Shown one piece after another: positions 9,977 to 17,117 of a stretch of DNA of 64,000 nucleotides. The stretch lies in NCBI GenBank assembly GCA_012719445.1, contig JAAYAH010000224.1, positions 1 to 64,000 on the forward strand, given 5' to 3'. This DNA is from Actinomycetales bacterium. GTDB taxonomy: Bacteria > Actinomycetota > Actinomycetes > Actinomycetales > Kineosporiaceae. The translations under genes were made by a program, and so were the position numbers. The notes below the pieces were generated by a model. It saw only the letters and a list, made by a program, of their open reading frames with translations, had not been told where the DNA came from and did no database searches. The first letter of the stretch is position 1; every line of letters begins with the position of its first letter.

Positions 9977-10091
9977 CATGCGGCTCCGGGGCAGACCTTC
10001 ACACGTTTTGATGGCGGTGTCAACGAGGTGATGTCGATGCCGACGAGTGGATTCACCCCATCACGGACGCCTCGGACGAACCGGTTCAGCA

Positions 10092-10262
10092 ATGGCAGGA
10101 CCGTTGCCTCTCCGTCTCCTCATCGACGAGGACTTCGGTGCCTTCGCCACCGCACGCCACCACGCCCTGCTGCGTACCGCCGTCCTGCTCACCGGTTCCC
10201 TCTCCGGCGGCGAGGTCGTCCGTTGGGCGGAGGCGCCGGATCCCCCGTATCCCGGATCCTGA
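10092..10262 (+). pseudogene. N-terminal remnant of a SigE-family ECF sigma factor
   Basis: A 56-codon frame from ATG 10092. After a short lead, the segment DEDFGAFATARHHALLRT followed by AVLLTGS closely resembles the conserved region 2 start of actinobacterial SigE-family sigma-70 factors (pattern F-x-x-F-x-x-A-R-x-x-x-L-x-R-T-A-x-L-L-T-G). The match ends at about SLSGGEVV, and the expected EDL(V/T)Q helix and region 4 are missing. It looks like a decayed or truncated gene. A short functional peptide is less likely. Confidence 0.5.
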
Positions 10263-10286
10263 CCCGAAGGGCCACATCAGCGCATG

Positions 10287-10306
10287 TTGACACTTAATGT
10301 CGCTTT
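10287..10306 (+). promoter_or_regulatory. Candidate promoter for the G5/excalibur gene, possibly leaderless
   Basis: There is no ribosome site before the ATG at 10307. TAATGT (10295-10300), a TANNNT-type -10, ends 6 bp before the ATG, which fits a leaderless transcript. The surrounding GACA-CTTAA-TGTC (10289-10301) is a partial dyad that a repressor could use. Confidence 0.35.
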
Positions 10307-10924
10307 ATGATCACTCATAGCCACATTCGGGGAGGCATCGGCCTCGCCCTCGCGTCCCTGCTCGCCCTGAGCTGCGCGGCCTGCGGGTCGACGGACGACG
10401 CGGCCGCCGACGCGCTCGACCGGGTCGACGCGTCGTCGGCGTTGTCGTCGACGGACGCCGGCACGACCTCGCTCTCGGACACCCGGTCCACCACGACCAC
10501 CACGACCGGACCGGAGATCACCCACCGGACCGTCCGGGTGCGCAGGGCGATCGCGTTCCGCACCCGGACCGTCAAGGACGCCTCCCGCGACGAGGGGACC
10601 CGTGCCGTCGTCACCCGGGGGACCAACGGGGTGCAGGAACTCGTCTACCGGGTGAGGGTGGTCGACGGGGTGACGACGACACGGACCCTGATCCGGAAGG
10701 TGACCGTCAAGAAGCCGGTGACCAGGGTCGTCGCCGTCGGCACCAGGAGCGCCTCGTCGTGCGACCCGAACTACAGCGGCTGCGTGCCGATCGCCAGCGA
10801 CGTCGACTGCGCCGGCGGCAGCGGCAACGGGCCCGCCTACCTGGACACCGCGGTACGGATCATCGGGGTCGACATCTACGACCTGGACCGTGACGGCGAC
10901 GGCTGGGGCTGCGAGGACGAGTGA
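10307..10924 (+). CDS. Exported G5 domain and excalibur-like calcium-binding protein
   Basis: 205 residues. The N-terminus has a short charged region, a hydrophobic stretch and SCAAC, so a lipoprotein signal is possible although the lipobox is not canonical. Residues ~70-145 are a G5 domain (THRTVRVRRAIAFRTRTV to KKPVTRVVAVGT), a fold found in cell-wall and resuscitation-type proteins that bind glycans. The C-terminus, with Cys pairs and DLDRDGDGWGCEDE, is an excalibur-like Ca-binding module. It probably sits at the envelope. No enzymatic domain is visible. The neighbours (sigma remnant, lacI) do not suggest a pathway. Confidence 0.8.
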   Translation: MITHSHIRGGIGLALASLLALSCAACGSTDDAAADALDRVDASSALSSTDAGTTSLSDTRSTTTTTTGPEITHRTVRVRRAIAFRTRTVKDASRDEGTRAVVTRGTNGVQELVYRVRVVDGVTTTRTLIRKVTVKKPVTRVVAVGTRSASSCDPNYSGCVPIASDVDCAGGSGNGPAYLDTAVRIIGVDIYDLDRDGDGWGCEDE

Positions 10925-11165
10925 CCGGTCGCCCGCGACCGGGACCGGCACGCCGGCTCAGGCGCTCCCAGTGACCGGAACTACCGCATCGGTTCGCCGA
11001 GAATCTCCCGTGACAACGTCCGGCAGGGCACACTGCTGAGGTCGACCCGGAGAGGCCCGCCGCCATCACCACCTGTCGGTATGCGAGAGTGCGCGGCATC
11101 GACGACGGCGGCGCGCGGGGTGTGGATCTGCGAACCGCCTCTGGGCGGGACAAGGAGCGTTGGTC

Positions 11166-12185
11166 GTGGTCACGATCGCGGATGTGGCGAAGGCCGCCGG
11201 GGTGTCCAGCAGCACGGTGTCCTACGTGCTCAGCGGGAAGCGACCGATCTCGCCGACGACCCGGGAACGGGTGCTTCGCAGCATCCAGCGCCTCGGGTAC
11301 CACCCCCATGCCGGGGCACGCGCCCTGGCCAGCCACAAGACCAACGTGCTCGCCCTGGTCGCCCCGCTGCGCCACGACGTCGTCGTCCCCGTGATCATGC
11401 AGTTCGCCACGGCCGTCGTCACCGCGGCCCGGCGCCACGACCACGACGTCCTGCTGCTCACCCAGGACGAGGGGCCCGACGGCATCGCCCGGGTGACCAG
11501 CAGCGCCATGGTCGACGCGCTCATCGTCATGGACATCGAGAGCGACGACCCCCGGGTCCCGCTGCTCGCCGAGCGGCGCCAGCCCGCCGTCCTCATGGGC
11601 CTGCCCGCCGACCCGATGGGGCTGAGCTGTGTCGACCTGGACTTCACCGCGGTCGGCAGGCTCGCCGTCGAGCACCTCGTCGGGCACGGTCACCGCGCGA
11701 TCGCCCTCATCGGGCAGCCGTCCGCGGCCTACGCCCGCGGCACCAGCTACGCGCCCCGGCTGCTCGACGGCTTCACCGCCGGCCTGCGCGGGAGCGGGAA
11801 CGGGGTGCACGGGATCGCCGAGCCGTGCGAACAGACCTACGCCGGAGTCACCGAGTGCCTCGACCGGGTCCTGGCGCAGATGCCGGACGTCACCGGGTTC
11901 GTCGTGCACAACGAGCCGGCGCTCGGGCCGCTCCTGGACCAGTTGCGGGAGCGCGGGCGGCTGGTCCCCACGGATGCGTCCGTCGTCGCGATCTGCCCCA
12001 CCAGCGACGCGCTGAGCCAGCCGGTCCGGCTCACCTCCATCGACATCCCGGCCTCCGAGGTGGGCACGGTCGCCGTCGAGATGGTGATGAACCAGCTCCA
12101 GCACGGCGGTGGGCCCGAGACCCGGCTGCTGGCCCCGCACCTCACCGAGCGGAACAGCTGCGCGCCGCCCCCCTCGACCACCTGA
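11166..12185 (+). CDS. LacI-family transcriptional regulator
   Basis: 339 residues from the GTG at 11166, preferred over the TTG at 11160 because AGGAG (11153-11157) is then 8 bp away. HTH at residues 4-24 (IADVAKAAGVSSSTVSYVLS) with the hinge helix around GARALAS, then a periplasmic-binding-like sensor domain to the end. It is a cytoplasmic repressor or activator that responds to a small sugar. It sits between GH74 and GH12 cellulase genes that each carry a LacI-type dyad upstream, so control of cellulose or xyloglucan use (a CebR/CelR-like role) is likely but inferred. A right half-site GCGCTCCCA at 10972-10980 may allow self-control. Confidence 0.9.
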   Translation: MVTIADVAKAAGVSSSTVSYVLSGKRPISPTTRERVLRSIQRLGYHPHAGARALASHKTNVLALVAPLRHDVVVPVIMQFATAVVTAARRHDHDVLLLTQDEGPDGIARVTSSAMVDALIVMDIESDDPRVPLLAERRQPAVLMGLPADPMGLSCVDLDFTAVGRLAVEHLVGHGHRAIALIGQPSAAYARGTSYAPRLLDGFTAGLRGSGNGVHGIAEPCEQTYAGVTECLDRVLAQMPDVTGFVVHNEPALGPLLDQLRERGRLVPTDASVVAICPTSDALSQPVRLTSIDIPASEVGTVAVEMVMNQLQHGGGPETRLLAPHLTERNSCAPPPSTT

Positions 12186-12225
12186 CCCGGGCGACCCCCG
12201 AACCCGGTCGACACGGTCCGGCGAG

Positions 12226-14340
12226 TCACCCGGCCCCGGGATCGGTCCCGTCGGAGGGCTCCACGGGATCCGGCGGGCTCGCGGAGCCCTGGACCAGGTC
12301 GAAGTACCGGTCGAACTCGGCCTCGGTCCGCAGTCGGCCGAGCTTGCCGAACTCGCGGTCCATGGCCAGCACCACGTGCTCCATGCTGATCGCGCCGGTC
12401 ACCTCACCGGTGCCGCCGGTCCTCTCCCTGTCCTCTGCTCCCCTGTCCCCTGTCCCCTGCTCCCCCGCCCGGCCGTCCGCTGCTCGCCCGGCCCCTGCGG
12501 CGAGGAACGCCGCGGTGAGGGCGACGTTGCGGATCACCCCTCCGGTCACCTTGAACTGCCGGGCCAGGAAGTCCAGGTCGATCCCGTCCCGTGGCGCCGC
12601 GGGAGGGAAGCTGCGCTCCCAGATCGCCCGGCGCTGCTGCTCGTCCGGGGACACGAAGTCGAGGGCGACGCTGATCCGCCGCAGGAAGGCCTGGTCGATG
12701 TTGCGCTGGAGGTTGGTGGCCATCACCACGAGGCCGTCGTAGCTCTCCAGCCGCTGCAGCAGGTAGGCCACCTCGATGTTGGCGTACCGGTCGTGCGCGT
12801 CGCTGACCTCCGAGCGCTTGCCGAAGATCGCGTCGGCCTCGTCGAAGAAGAGCACCATGTCCCCCGCGGCGGCCGCGGAGAAGATGCGCTCGAGGTTCTT
12901 CTCCGTCTCCCCGATGTACTTGCTCACCACCGCCGACAGGTCGACCTTGTACAGGTCGAGGCCGAGGGCGTTGGCGACGACCTCGGCCGCGAGGGTCTTG
13001 CCGGTGCCGGACGGCCCGGCGAACAGCGCGACCACCCCGGTGGACGGCACCGTCGGATAGCCCCACTCGCCGTACACCCGGCCGCGGAGGCGGTGCCGGT
13101 CGGCGAGCTCGTGGAGCTGACGCTTCTGGTCCTCGGGAAGGACGAGGTCCGCCCAGTCCCGGCGCGGCCGCACCCGCAGCGCGACCCCCTCCAGCAGCCC
13201 TCCGGCGAGGCGGCGGATCCCCTCCGCGACCCGGGCGCCGTCACCGTCGCTGGCCGCGGTCACCAGCCGCAACTGCTCCCTGGTCATCCGGATGCCCTGC
13301 GGCGGGTCGGCGCCGAAGGCGGACGACCAGTCGGCGTCCGTCGCGATGCCGTCGGTGACCTGGAGCTCCCGGTGCGGCACCCGGGGCAGGCTCTCCAGGG
13401 GGAGCTCCCGTGGCGAGCTCAGTGCCCAGCACAGGTGCCCTGCCCGCCGGACCCGGTCGCGGAGGACGTCGTCCGGCGACCCGGTGAGTTCAAGCACGAC
13501 ACCGGCCCCGGTGACCCCCGCCTCGCGGACCAGCGCGTCCCACCCGGCGGCGTCGAACGGCGGGGAGGCCACCAGCAGGTGTCGGTCCCCGAGCACGCCC
13601 GAGACCACCCACAGCCTGCTCTCCCGGTCGGCCCCGTTGACCAGGAGCAGCGGTCCCGGCGGCCGGTCGGCGGCGAGTCCTGGCCGCCACCAGGTGCCGA
13701 CCGGGAGCGCGGGGTCGGGGGAGTCGTCGCCGACCAGGGCCCAGACCACCCTGGTCGCCACCGAGCACATCCGCCGCGCCCACGGCCCGGTCGGCTCGAC
13801 GTCCACCAGCGCCGCCCGGCACAGCGGACCGGCCGGTGAGACCGCGAGCAGCGCGGTGTCGGCCAGCAGCCGGGGCAGGACCGCCAGCGTCAGCCGGGGC
13901 AGGTGGACGCTGTCCTGCAGGTAGGAGACCAGCCGCTGCCGCTGGGGATCCAGCTCGACCGCGACGAGCAGGGCGAGGACCTCGGCCGCGGTGGCGTCCA
14001 GCGCGCAGCGGCGGACGACGGTCCGGAACCGGTCGGCCCACCGATCGGGCCCGTCGTCGTCCGCTCCGAGCCAGGTCAGGAAGGCGTGCCGGGCGTCGGC
14101 CAGGGCGGGGGCGAATGCCTTACGAAGGGCCGACGCGTCCTCGGCGGGAGGGCTCTGGATGCCGGGCAGGCTCCGCAGAGCCCGTTCCACGTCGGCGTCC
14201 TCGACGTACATCCCGGCGAAGTCGCGCGGTGGGACCCCGGCCACGATCCGGCACAGCGCGGCCTCCCGCTGCAGCAGGACGTCGGCGAGGACCTCCCACG
14301 GAGCGGGTCCGCCGGGCGGGTCGTACCGGTCGCTCGTCAC
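12226..14340 (-). CDS. AAA+ ATPase of the contractile-injection (eCIS/phage-tail) type
   Basis: 704 residues, GTG start. The first ~420 residues are an alpha-helical, poorly conserved region. The AAA+ core is ~415-600: Walker A GPSGTGKT with K448, Walker B MVLFFDEADAIFGKR, sensor ATNLQRNIDQAFLRR. This arrangement is that of the large ATPase found in extracellular contractile injection and tailocin-like loci, where it is thought to act in assembly. No sheath, tube, spike or baseplate gene is present in this window. It begins 10 bp after a LuxR-type response regulator, so the two form an operon. A stand-alone VAT/CDC48-like remodelling ATPase is the alternative. Confidence 0.75.
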   Translation of the reverse strand: MTSDRYDPPGGPAPWEVLADVLLQREAALCRIVAGVPPRDFAGMYVEDADVERALRSLPGIQSPPAEDASALRKAFAPALADARHAFLTWLGADDDGPDRWADRFRTVVRRCALDATAAEVLALLVAVELDPQRQRLVSYLQDSVHLPRLTLAVLPRLLADTALLAVSPAGPLCRAALVDVEPTGPWARRMCSVATRVVWALVGDDSPDPALPVGTWWRPGLAADRPPGPLLLVNGADRESRLWVVSGVLGDRHLLVASPPFDAAGWDALVREAGVTGAGVVLELTGSPDDVLRDRVRRAGHLCWALSSPRELPLESLPRVPHRELQVTDGIATDADWSSAFGADPPQGIRMTREQLRLVTAASDGDGARVAEGIRRLAGGLLEGVALRVRPRRDWADLVLPEDQKRQLHELADRHRLRGRVYGEWGYPTVPSTGVVALFAGPSGTGKTLAAEVVANALGLDLYKVDLSAVVSKYIGETEKNLERIFSAAAAGDMVLFFDEADAIFGKRSEVSDAHDRYANIEVAYLLQRLESYDGLVVMATNLQRNIDQAFLRRISVALDFVSPDEQQRRAIWERSFPPAAPRDGIDLDFLARQFKVTGGVIRNVALTAAFLAAGAGRAADGRAGEQGTGDRGAEDRERTGGTGEVTGAISMEHVVLAMDREFGKLGRLRTEAEFDRYFDLVQGSASPPDPVEPSDGTDPGAG

Positions 14341-14350
14341 CGTCGGCCGC

Positions 14351-14974
14351 TCAGATGACCCCGGCCCTGGTGGCCATGCCGACGGCCTGGGCGCGGGTCT
14401 TGCAGTTGAGCTTCGTCAGCACGTCGTGGACGACGTTCTTCACGGTCCGCTCCGAGTACCGCAGGTCGAGGGCGATCCGCCGGGTGTCGTGCCCCTCGGC
14501 GAGGAGCCGGAGGACGTCCCGCTCCCGCTCGGTGAGCGCGCCCGGCGCGGTGGCGGAGCTGCGGGAGGCGTGCTCCAGGAGTCTGGGCAGGACACCGGGC
14601 GGCAGGGTGGTGCGGCCCTGGGAGACCGCGCGGGCCACCATGACGAGGAGCTCGGGGGTGAGCTCCTCGTGGAACAGGATGGCGCCGACCCCGGCCCTGG
14701 CGATCTCGTGGAGGTGGGCGTCCCTCGGCTCCCGCACGGTCGCCACCAGGCCGATCTCGGTGCCGGCGACCAGGCGCAACACCGTGGCCAGTCCCGGCCC
14801 GTCGGCGTCGAAGACCAGCAGGCCGGCCCGTTCGAGGTCGGGCACGGGCTTCAGCCCGTCGCTCTCCCCCACGACGGTGAACCCCGCCGCGGCGAGGGTG
14901 ACGGCCATTCCCCGCCGGATCACGGCGTGCGGATCGTCGATCCACACGTGGCGCGGACTCACTGTCACCGCCAT
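14351..14974 (-). CDS. LuxR-family response regulator
   Basis: 207 residues from the ATG at 14972-14974 (GGGGGCAG upstream); the longer in-frame start at 15091 adds a Pro-rich stretch with no homology. Receiver domain 8-120 with acidic pair D13/D14 and likely phospho-acceptor D56 (LLVFDADG). C-terminal LuxR HTH ~142-200 (LTERERDVLRLLAEGHDTRR, YSERTVKNVVHDVLTKLNC). There is no sensor kinase nearby, so it is an orphan. Coupling to the downstream AAA+ gene suggests co-expression and possibly control of that locus. Confidence 0.88.
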   Translation of the reverse strand: MAVTVSPRHVWIDDPHAVIRRGMAVTLAAAGFTVVGESDGLKPVPDLERAGLLVFDADGPGLATVLRLVAGTEIGLVATVREPRDAHLHEIARAGVGAILFHEELTPELLVMVARAVSQGRTTLPPGVLPRLLEHASRSSATAPGALTERERDVLRLLAEGHDTRRIALDLRYSERTVKNVVHDVLTKLNCKTRAQAVGMATRAGVI

Positions 14975-15235
14975 GCTCTGCCCCCGAAAGCGGAATGCCG
15001 CACCGTCAGAAGGAAGAGGCACCGCACCGAGCGCGCGGGGCCTTGTTGTGCATAATCCGAGGTGAGGCGGGACCAGCGCAAGCAGAACCACGAATCGTGT
15101 TCACACAGGTTCACTCGGTTCCACCGACCCGTCGGCACCGACTACCGGGATCCGCGTCCGGTGTTCCTTCGTCACCCCGGGTTCCCACCGACGTCTCGGT
15201 AATGGTTCTTCGCGGGGTCGGGGCTCCCGGCCGGA

Positions 15236-16051
15236 TCACGGGGTGAGCGCGGCGGAGAGGACCGCCCGCGCCGTGTCGGCGTCCCCGAACAGCTCGATCC
15301 CACCGCCGTCCAGGTCGCAGCGCTTCCACAACAGGAGCAGCAGGGCACCCGCGGACCCCCGCAGGGTGGCGTCGGTCTCGACGTCCCCGGCCGAGGCGGC
15401 ACCCGTCCCGTCGCCCGCGAGCACCCGGCGCCACGGCGTCCGCGGTGCCGTGTCCCCGCCGAGGGACGGGTCCCCACAGGGCAGCGGCCCGTCCCCGGGT
15501 GACCGGGGGCTCGTGATCTCGAGTGCCACCGACCCGGGGAGCGGCGGGATCCTCCCCAGCCGCACCTGGCGGGGGAAGAACAGGTCGACGACCTCGGCGA
15601 CACCGTCCCGGGCCAGTTCCTCGTCCACCGGCGCCCGGACACCCTGCGAGTCCTGGGCGTCCCACAGGTGAATCGCCGTCTCCAGGGCCTGGCGCCGGGC
15701 CCAGAACTCGGTGAGCTGCGGCCGGGGGCCGAAGGTCCAGCAGGGGGTCGTGGCCCCGAGCTCCCGCAGGGCGGCCAGCAGCTCGTCGGCCGCCTCCCGG
15801 TAGCGGGCGACCAACGGGCCCCGCTCCGACGACCCCCACGGCACCAGGTGGTCGGACACGCCCTCGACGGCGGCAGCCCGCGCCCAGCGGTGCACCTGGT
15901 CGAGGTGCCGGCCGAGATCCGCGAGGTTCCAGTCCGGGCAGGCCGCGATCCCGGCCTCCAGGTCACCGTCGCCGAGCAGCGAGACGAATCCCTCCATCGC
16001 GGCCTCCAGGTGCCGCAGCCGGTCGGAGTGGGGCGGGCCGTCGGGTTCCAC
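15236..16051 (-). CDS. Mycothiol-dependent maleylpyruvate isomerase-family (DinB-like) protein
   Basis: 271 residues, GTG start. The N-terminal DinB-like four-helix metal-binding domain (residues 1-150) has CPDWNLADLGRHLDQVHRWA and RRQALETAIHLWDAQ, supplying the usual His-x(n)-E/H metal ligands. A C-terminal sterol-carrier-like MDMPI domain follows (VETDATLRGSAGALLLLLW). Members of this family are mycothiol-linked transferases or isomerases in the cytoplasm. The specific substrate cannot be read from sequence. It stands alone between unrelated genes. Mycothiol use supports an actinobacterial host. Confidence 0.85.
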   Translation of the reverse strand: MEPDGPPHSDRLRHLEAAMEGFVSLLGDGDLEAGIAACPDWNLADLGRHLDQVHRWARAAAVEGVSDHLVPWGSSERGPLVARYREAADELLAALRELGATTPCWTFGPRPQLTEFWARRQALETAIHLWDAQDSQGVRAPVDEELARDGVAEVVDLFFPRQVRLGRIPPLPGSVALEITSPRSPGDGPLPCGDPSLGGDTAPRTPWRRVLAGDGTGAASAGDVETDATLRGSAGALLLLLWKRCDLDGGGIELFGDADTARAVLSAALTP

Positions 16052-16512
16052 GCCCGCATCATCGACCCCACCCGATCACGCCGGCGCAGCGGGTCCTCGA
16101 CCCGGCCCGCCCCGGGTATTCCGACGCTTTTTCGGATCGTCGAGACGAGTCGCGCGTTCCCCATCCGAGGTACCCCCGTCGTCCTCCGCCGAGAACGGGT
16201 GGGAGCCCGGTCCCGACTGCGGATGCCGGCCGGTGGGCTTCCGCATACGGCCCTATACCGGTTTCCCTTTTGAAAACCGTCGGAATAGCCACCCCACGGG
16301 GTGTTCCACGAGGGCTTTCCCGGCAGGACCGACCTCGGGACCGGCCCGGGATCACCCTCGGCTCGGCCCCGGGACCGACTTCGACACCGCCTTCGACACC
16401 GGCTCGACACCGGCCCGGCACCTGCCCTGTCGGCGGTCACCCTCCCGGCGTCGCCAGTAGTCGGGGGCTGCTGCCGATATCCGGGAGCACTCCGCACCAT
16501 GGAAGGAGCCCC
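16052..16512. other. 460-bp gene-free region upstream of a small ORF
   Basis: Contains a CGGTTT/AAACCG hairpin at 16258-16278 and a run of CGACACCG-like direct repeats around 16380-16410. The SD of the next gene is at 16501-16508. No convincing ORF or promoter pair was seen. Confidence 0.4.
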
Positions 16513-16692
16513 ATGAGCGTCGACGGCGTCGGAGCACGCACCCCCCAGCCGGTGCCACCCCCACCGCAACTGTCGAGCAAGGAACTCACCCTGACCGTCC
16601 TCGCGGCCCGCAAGGGCCTGACGCAGAACAGCGAGGTGGCGGCCAAGGCCGTCGAGACGCACACCGAGGCGCTCTTCGACCACTACGCCTGA
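16513..16692 (+). CDS. Small hypothetical protein (59 aa)
   Basis: ATG preceded by a strong GGAAGGAG (16501-16508), which argues for a real gene. The N-terminal third is Pro-rich (PQPVPPPPQL); the rest is a predicted amphipathic helix (SSKELTLTVLAARKGL, NSEVAAKAVETHTEALFDHY). There is no signal peptide or membrane segment. I do not recognise the family. It is followed by a large nested palindrome and then the HelD-like helicase, so it may be its own short transcript. Confidence 0.6.
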   Translation: MSVDGVGARTPQPVPPPPQLSSKELTLTVLAARKGLTQNSEVAAKAVETHTEALFDHYA

Positions 16693-16744
16693 TTCCCCGC
16701 CGCCCTCCTGCGGGCGCCCACCCGCCTCGCGCCCGGCGGTGAGC

Positions 16745-16823
16745 CGGACCGGCCGGGAGGAGTCGACGACCTCTCCGGGCATCCGGATGCCGGTAGTCGC
16801 GTCGACTCCTCCCGGTGGGTCCG
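16745..16823. repeat. Large inverted repeat with a nested palindrome
   Basis: Outer arms 16745-16768 and 16800-16823 pair over 24 bp with 2 mismatches; the inner 14 bp (GGGAGGAGTCGACG and its complement) are perfect. The loop holds a second perfect palindrome, GGCATCCGGATGCC, at 16778-16791. As RNA this would fold as a stem bearing a second stem. It lies 52 bp past the small ORF stop and may end that transcript. Confidence 0.8.
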
Positions 16824-16904
16824 CCATCCGGACGATCCGGGCGGTGGCGCGAGGGTCGGGCCGGAGCGACCGGTCAGGTGGCGGCCGGAACGACCGGCGA
16901 GGGC

Positions 16905-16985
16905 CAGGCGGGTGGCCGAGCGCGTGGCGGCCGGGGCGGCCGAGCACGTGGCGGCCGGGGCGGCCGAGCGGGTGGCATCCCGGGG
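16905..16985 (+). repeat. GC-rich tandem repeat upstream of the HelD-like gene
   Basis: About three imperfect copies of a 24-27-bp unit containing GTGGCGGCCGGGGCGGCCGA. The forward frame is open here and reads R-G-G-R-G-G, but this looks like low-complexity leader and not part of the helicase. Confidence 0.6.
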
Positions 16986-17117
16986 CGGGGACGACGCCGA
17001 GCGGATGACCCGCCCGCAACCCCCTCGCCCATCGGCCCCAGGACGCCCATACTTGTAGGTCGCGTCTGCGGTGGGGCCGCCCGCCGCATTCACCGGCCAA
17101 CCACGGAAGGGCTCGCC

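Noticed and set aside
10960-10985. Full CebR site upstream of lacI
   Set aside because: Only the right half (GCGCTCCCA) is present; the left half does not match.
16815-17117. GTG 16815 as HelD-like start
   Set aside because: The added ~100 residues are repetitive Gly/Arg sequence over a palindrome and tandem repeat, with no ribosome site.
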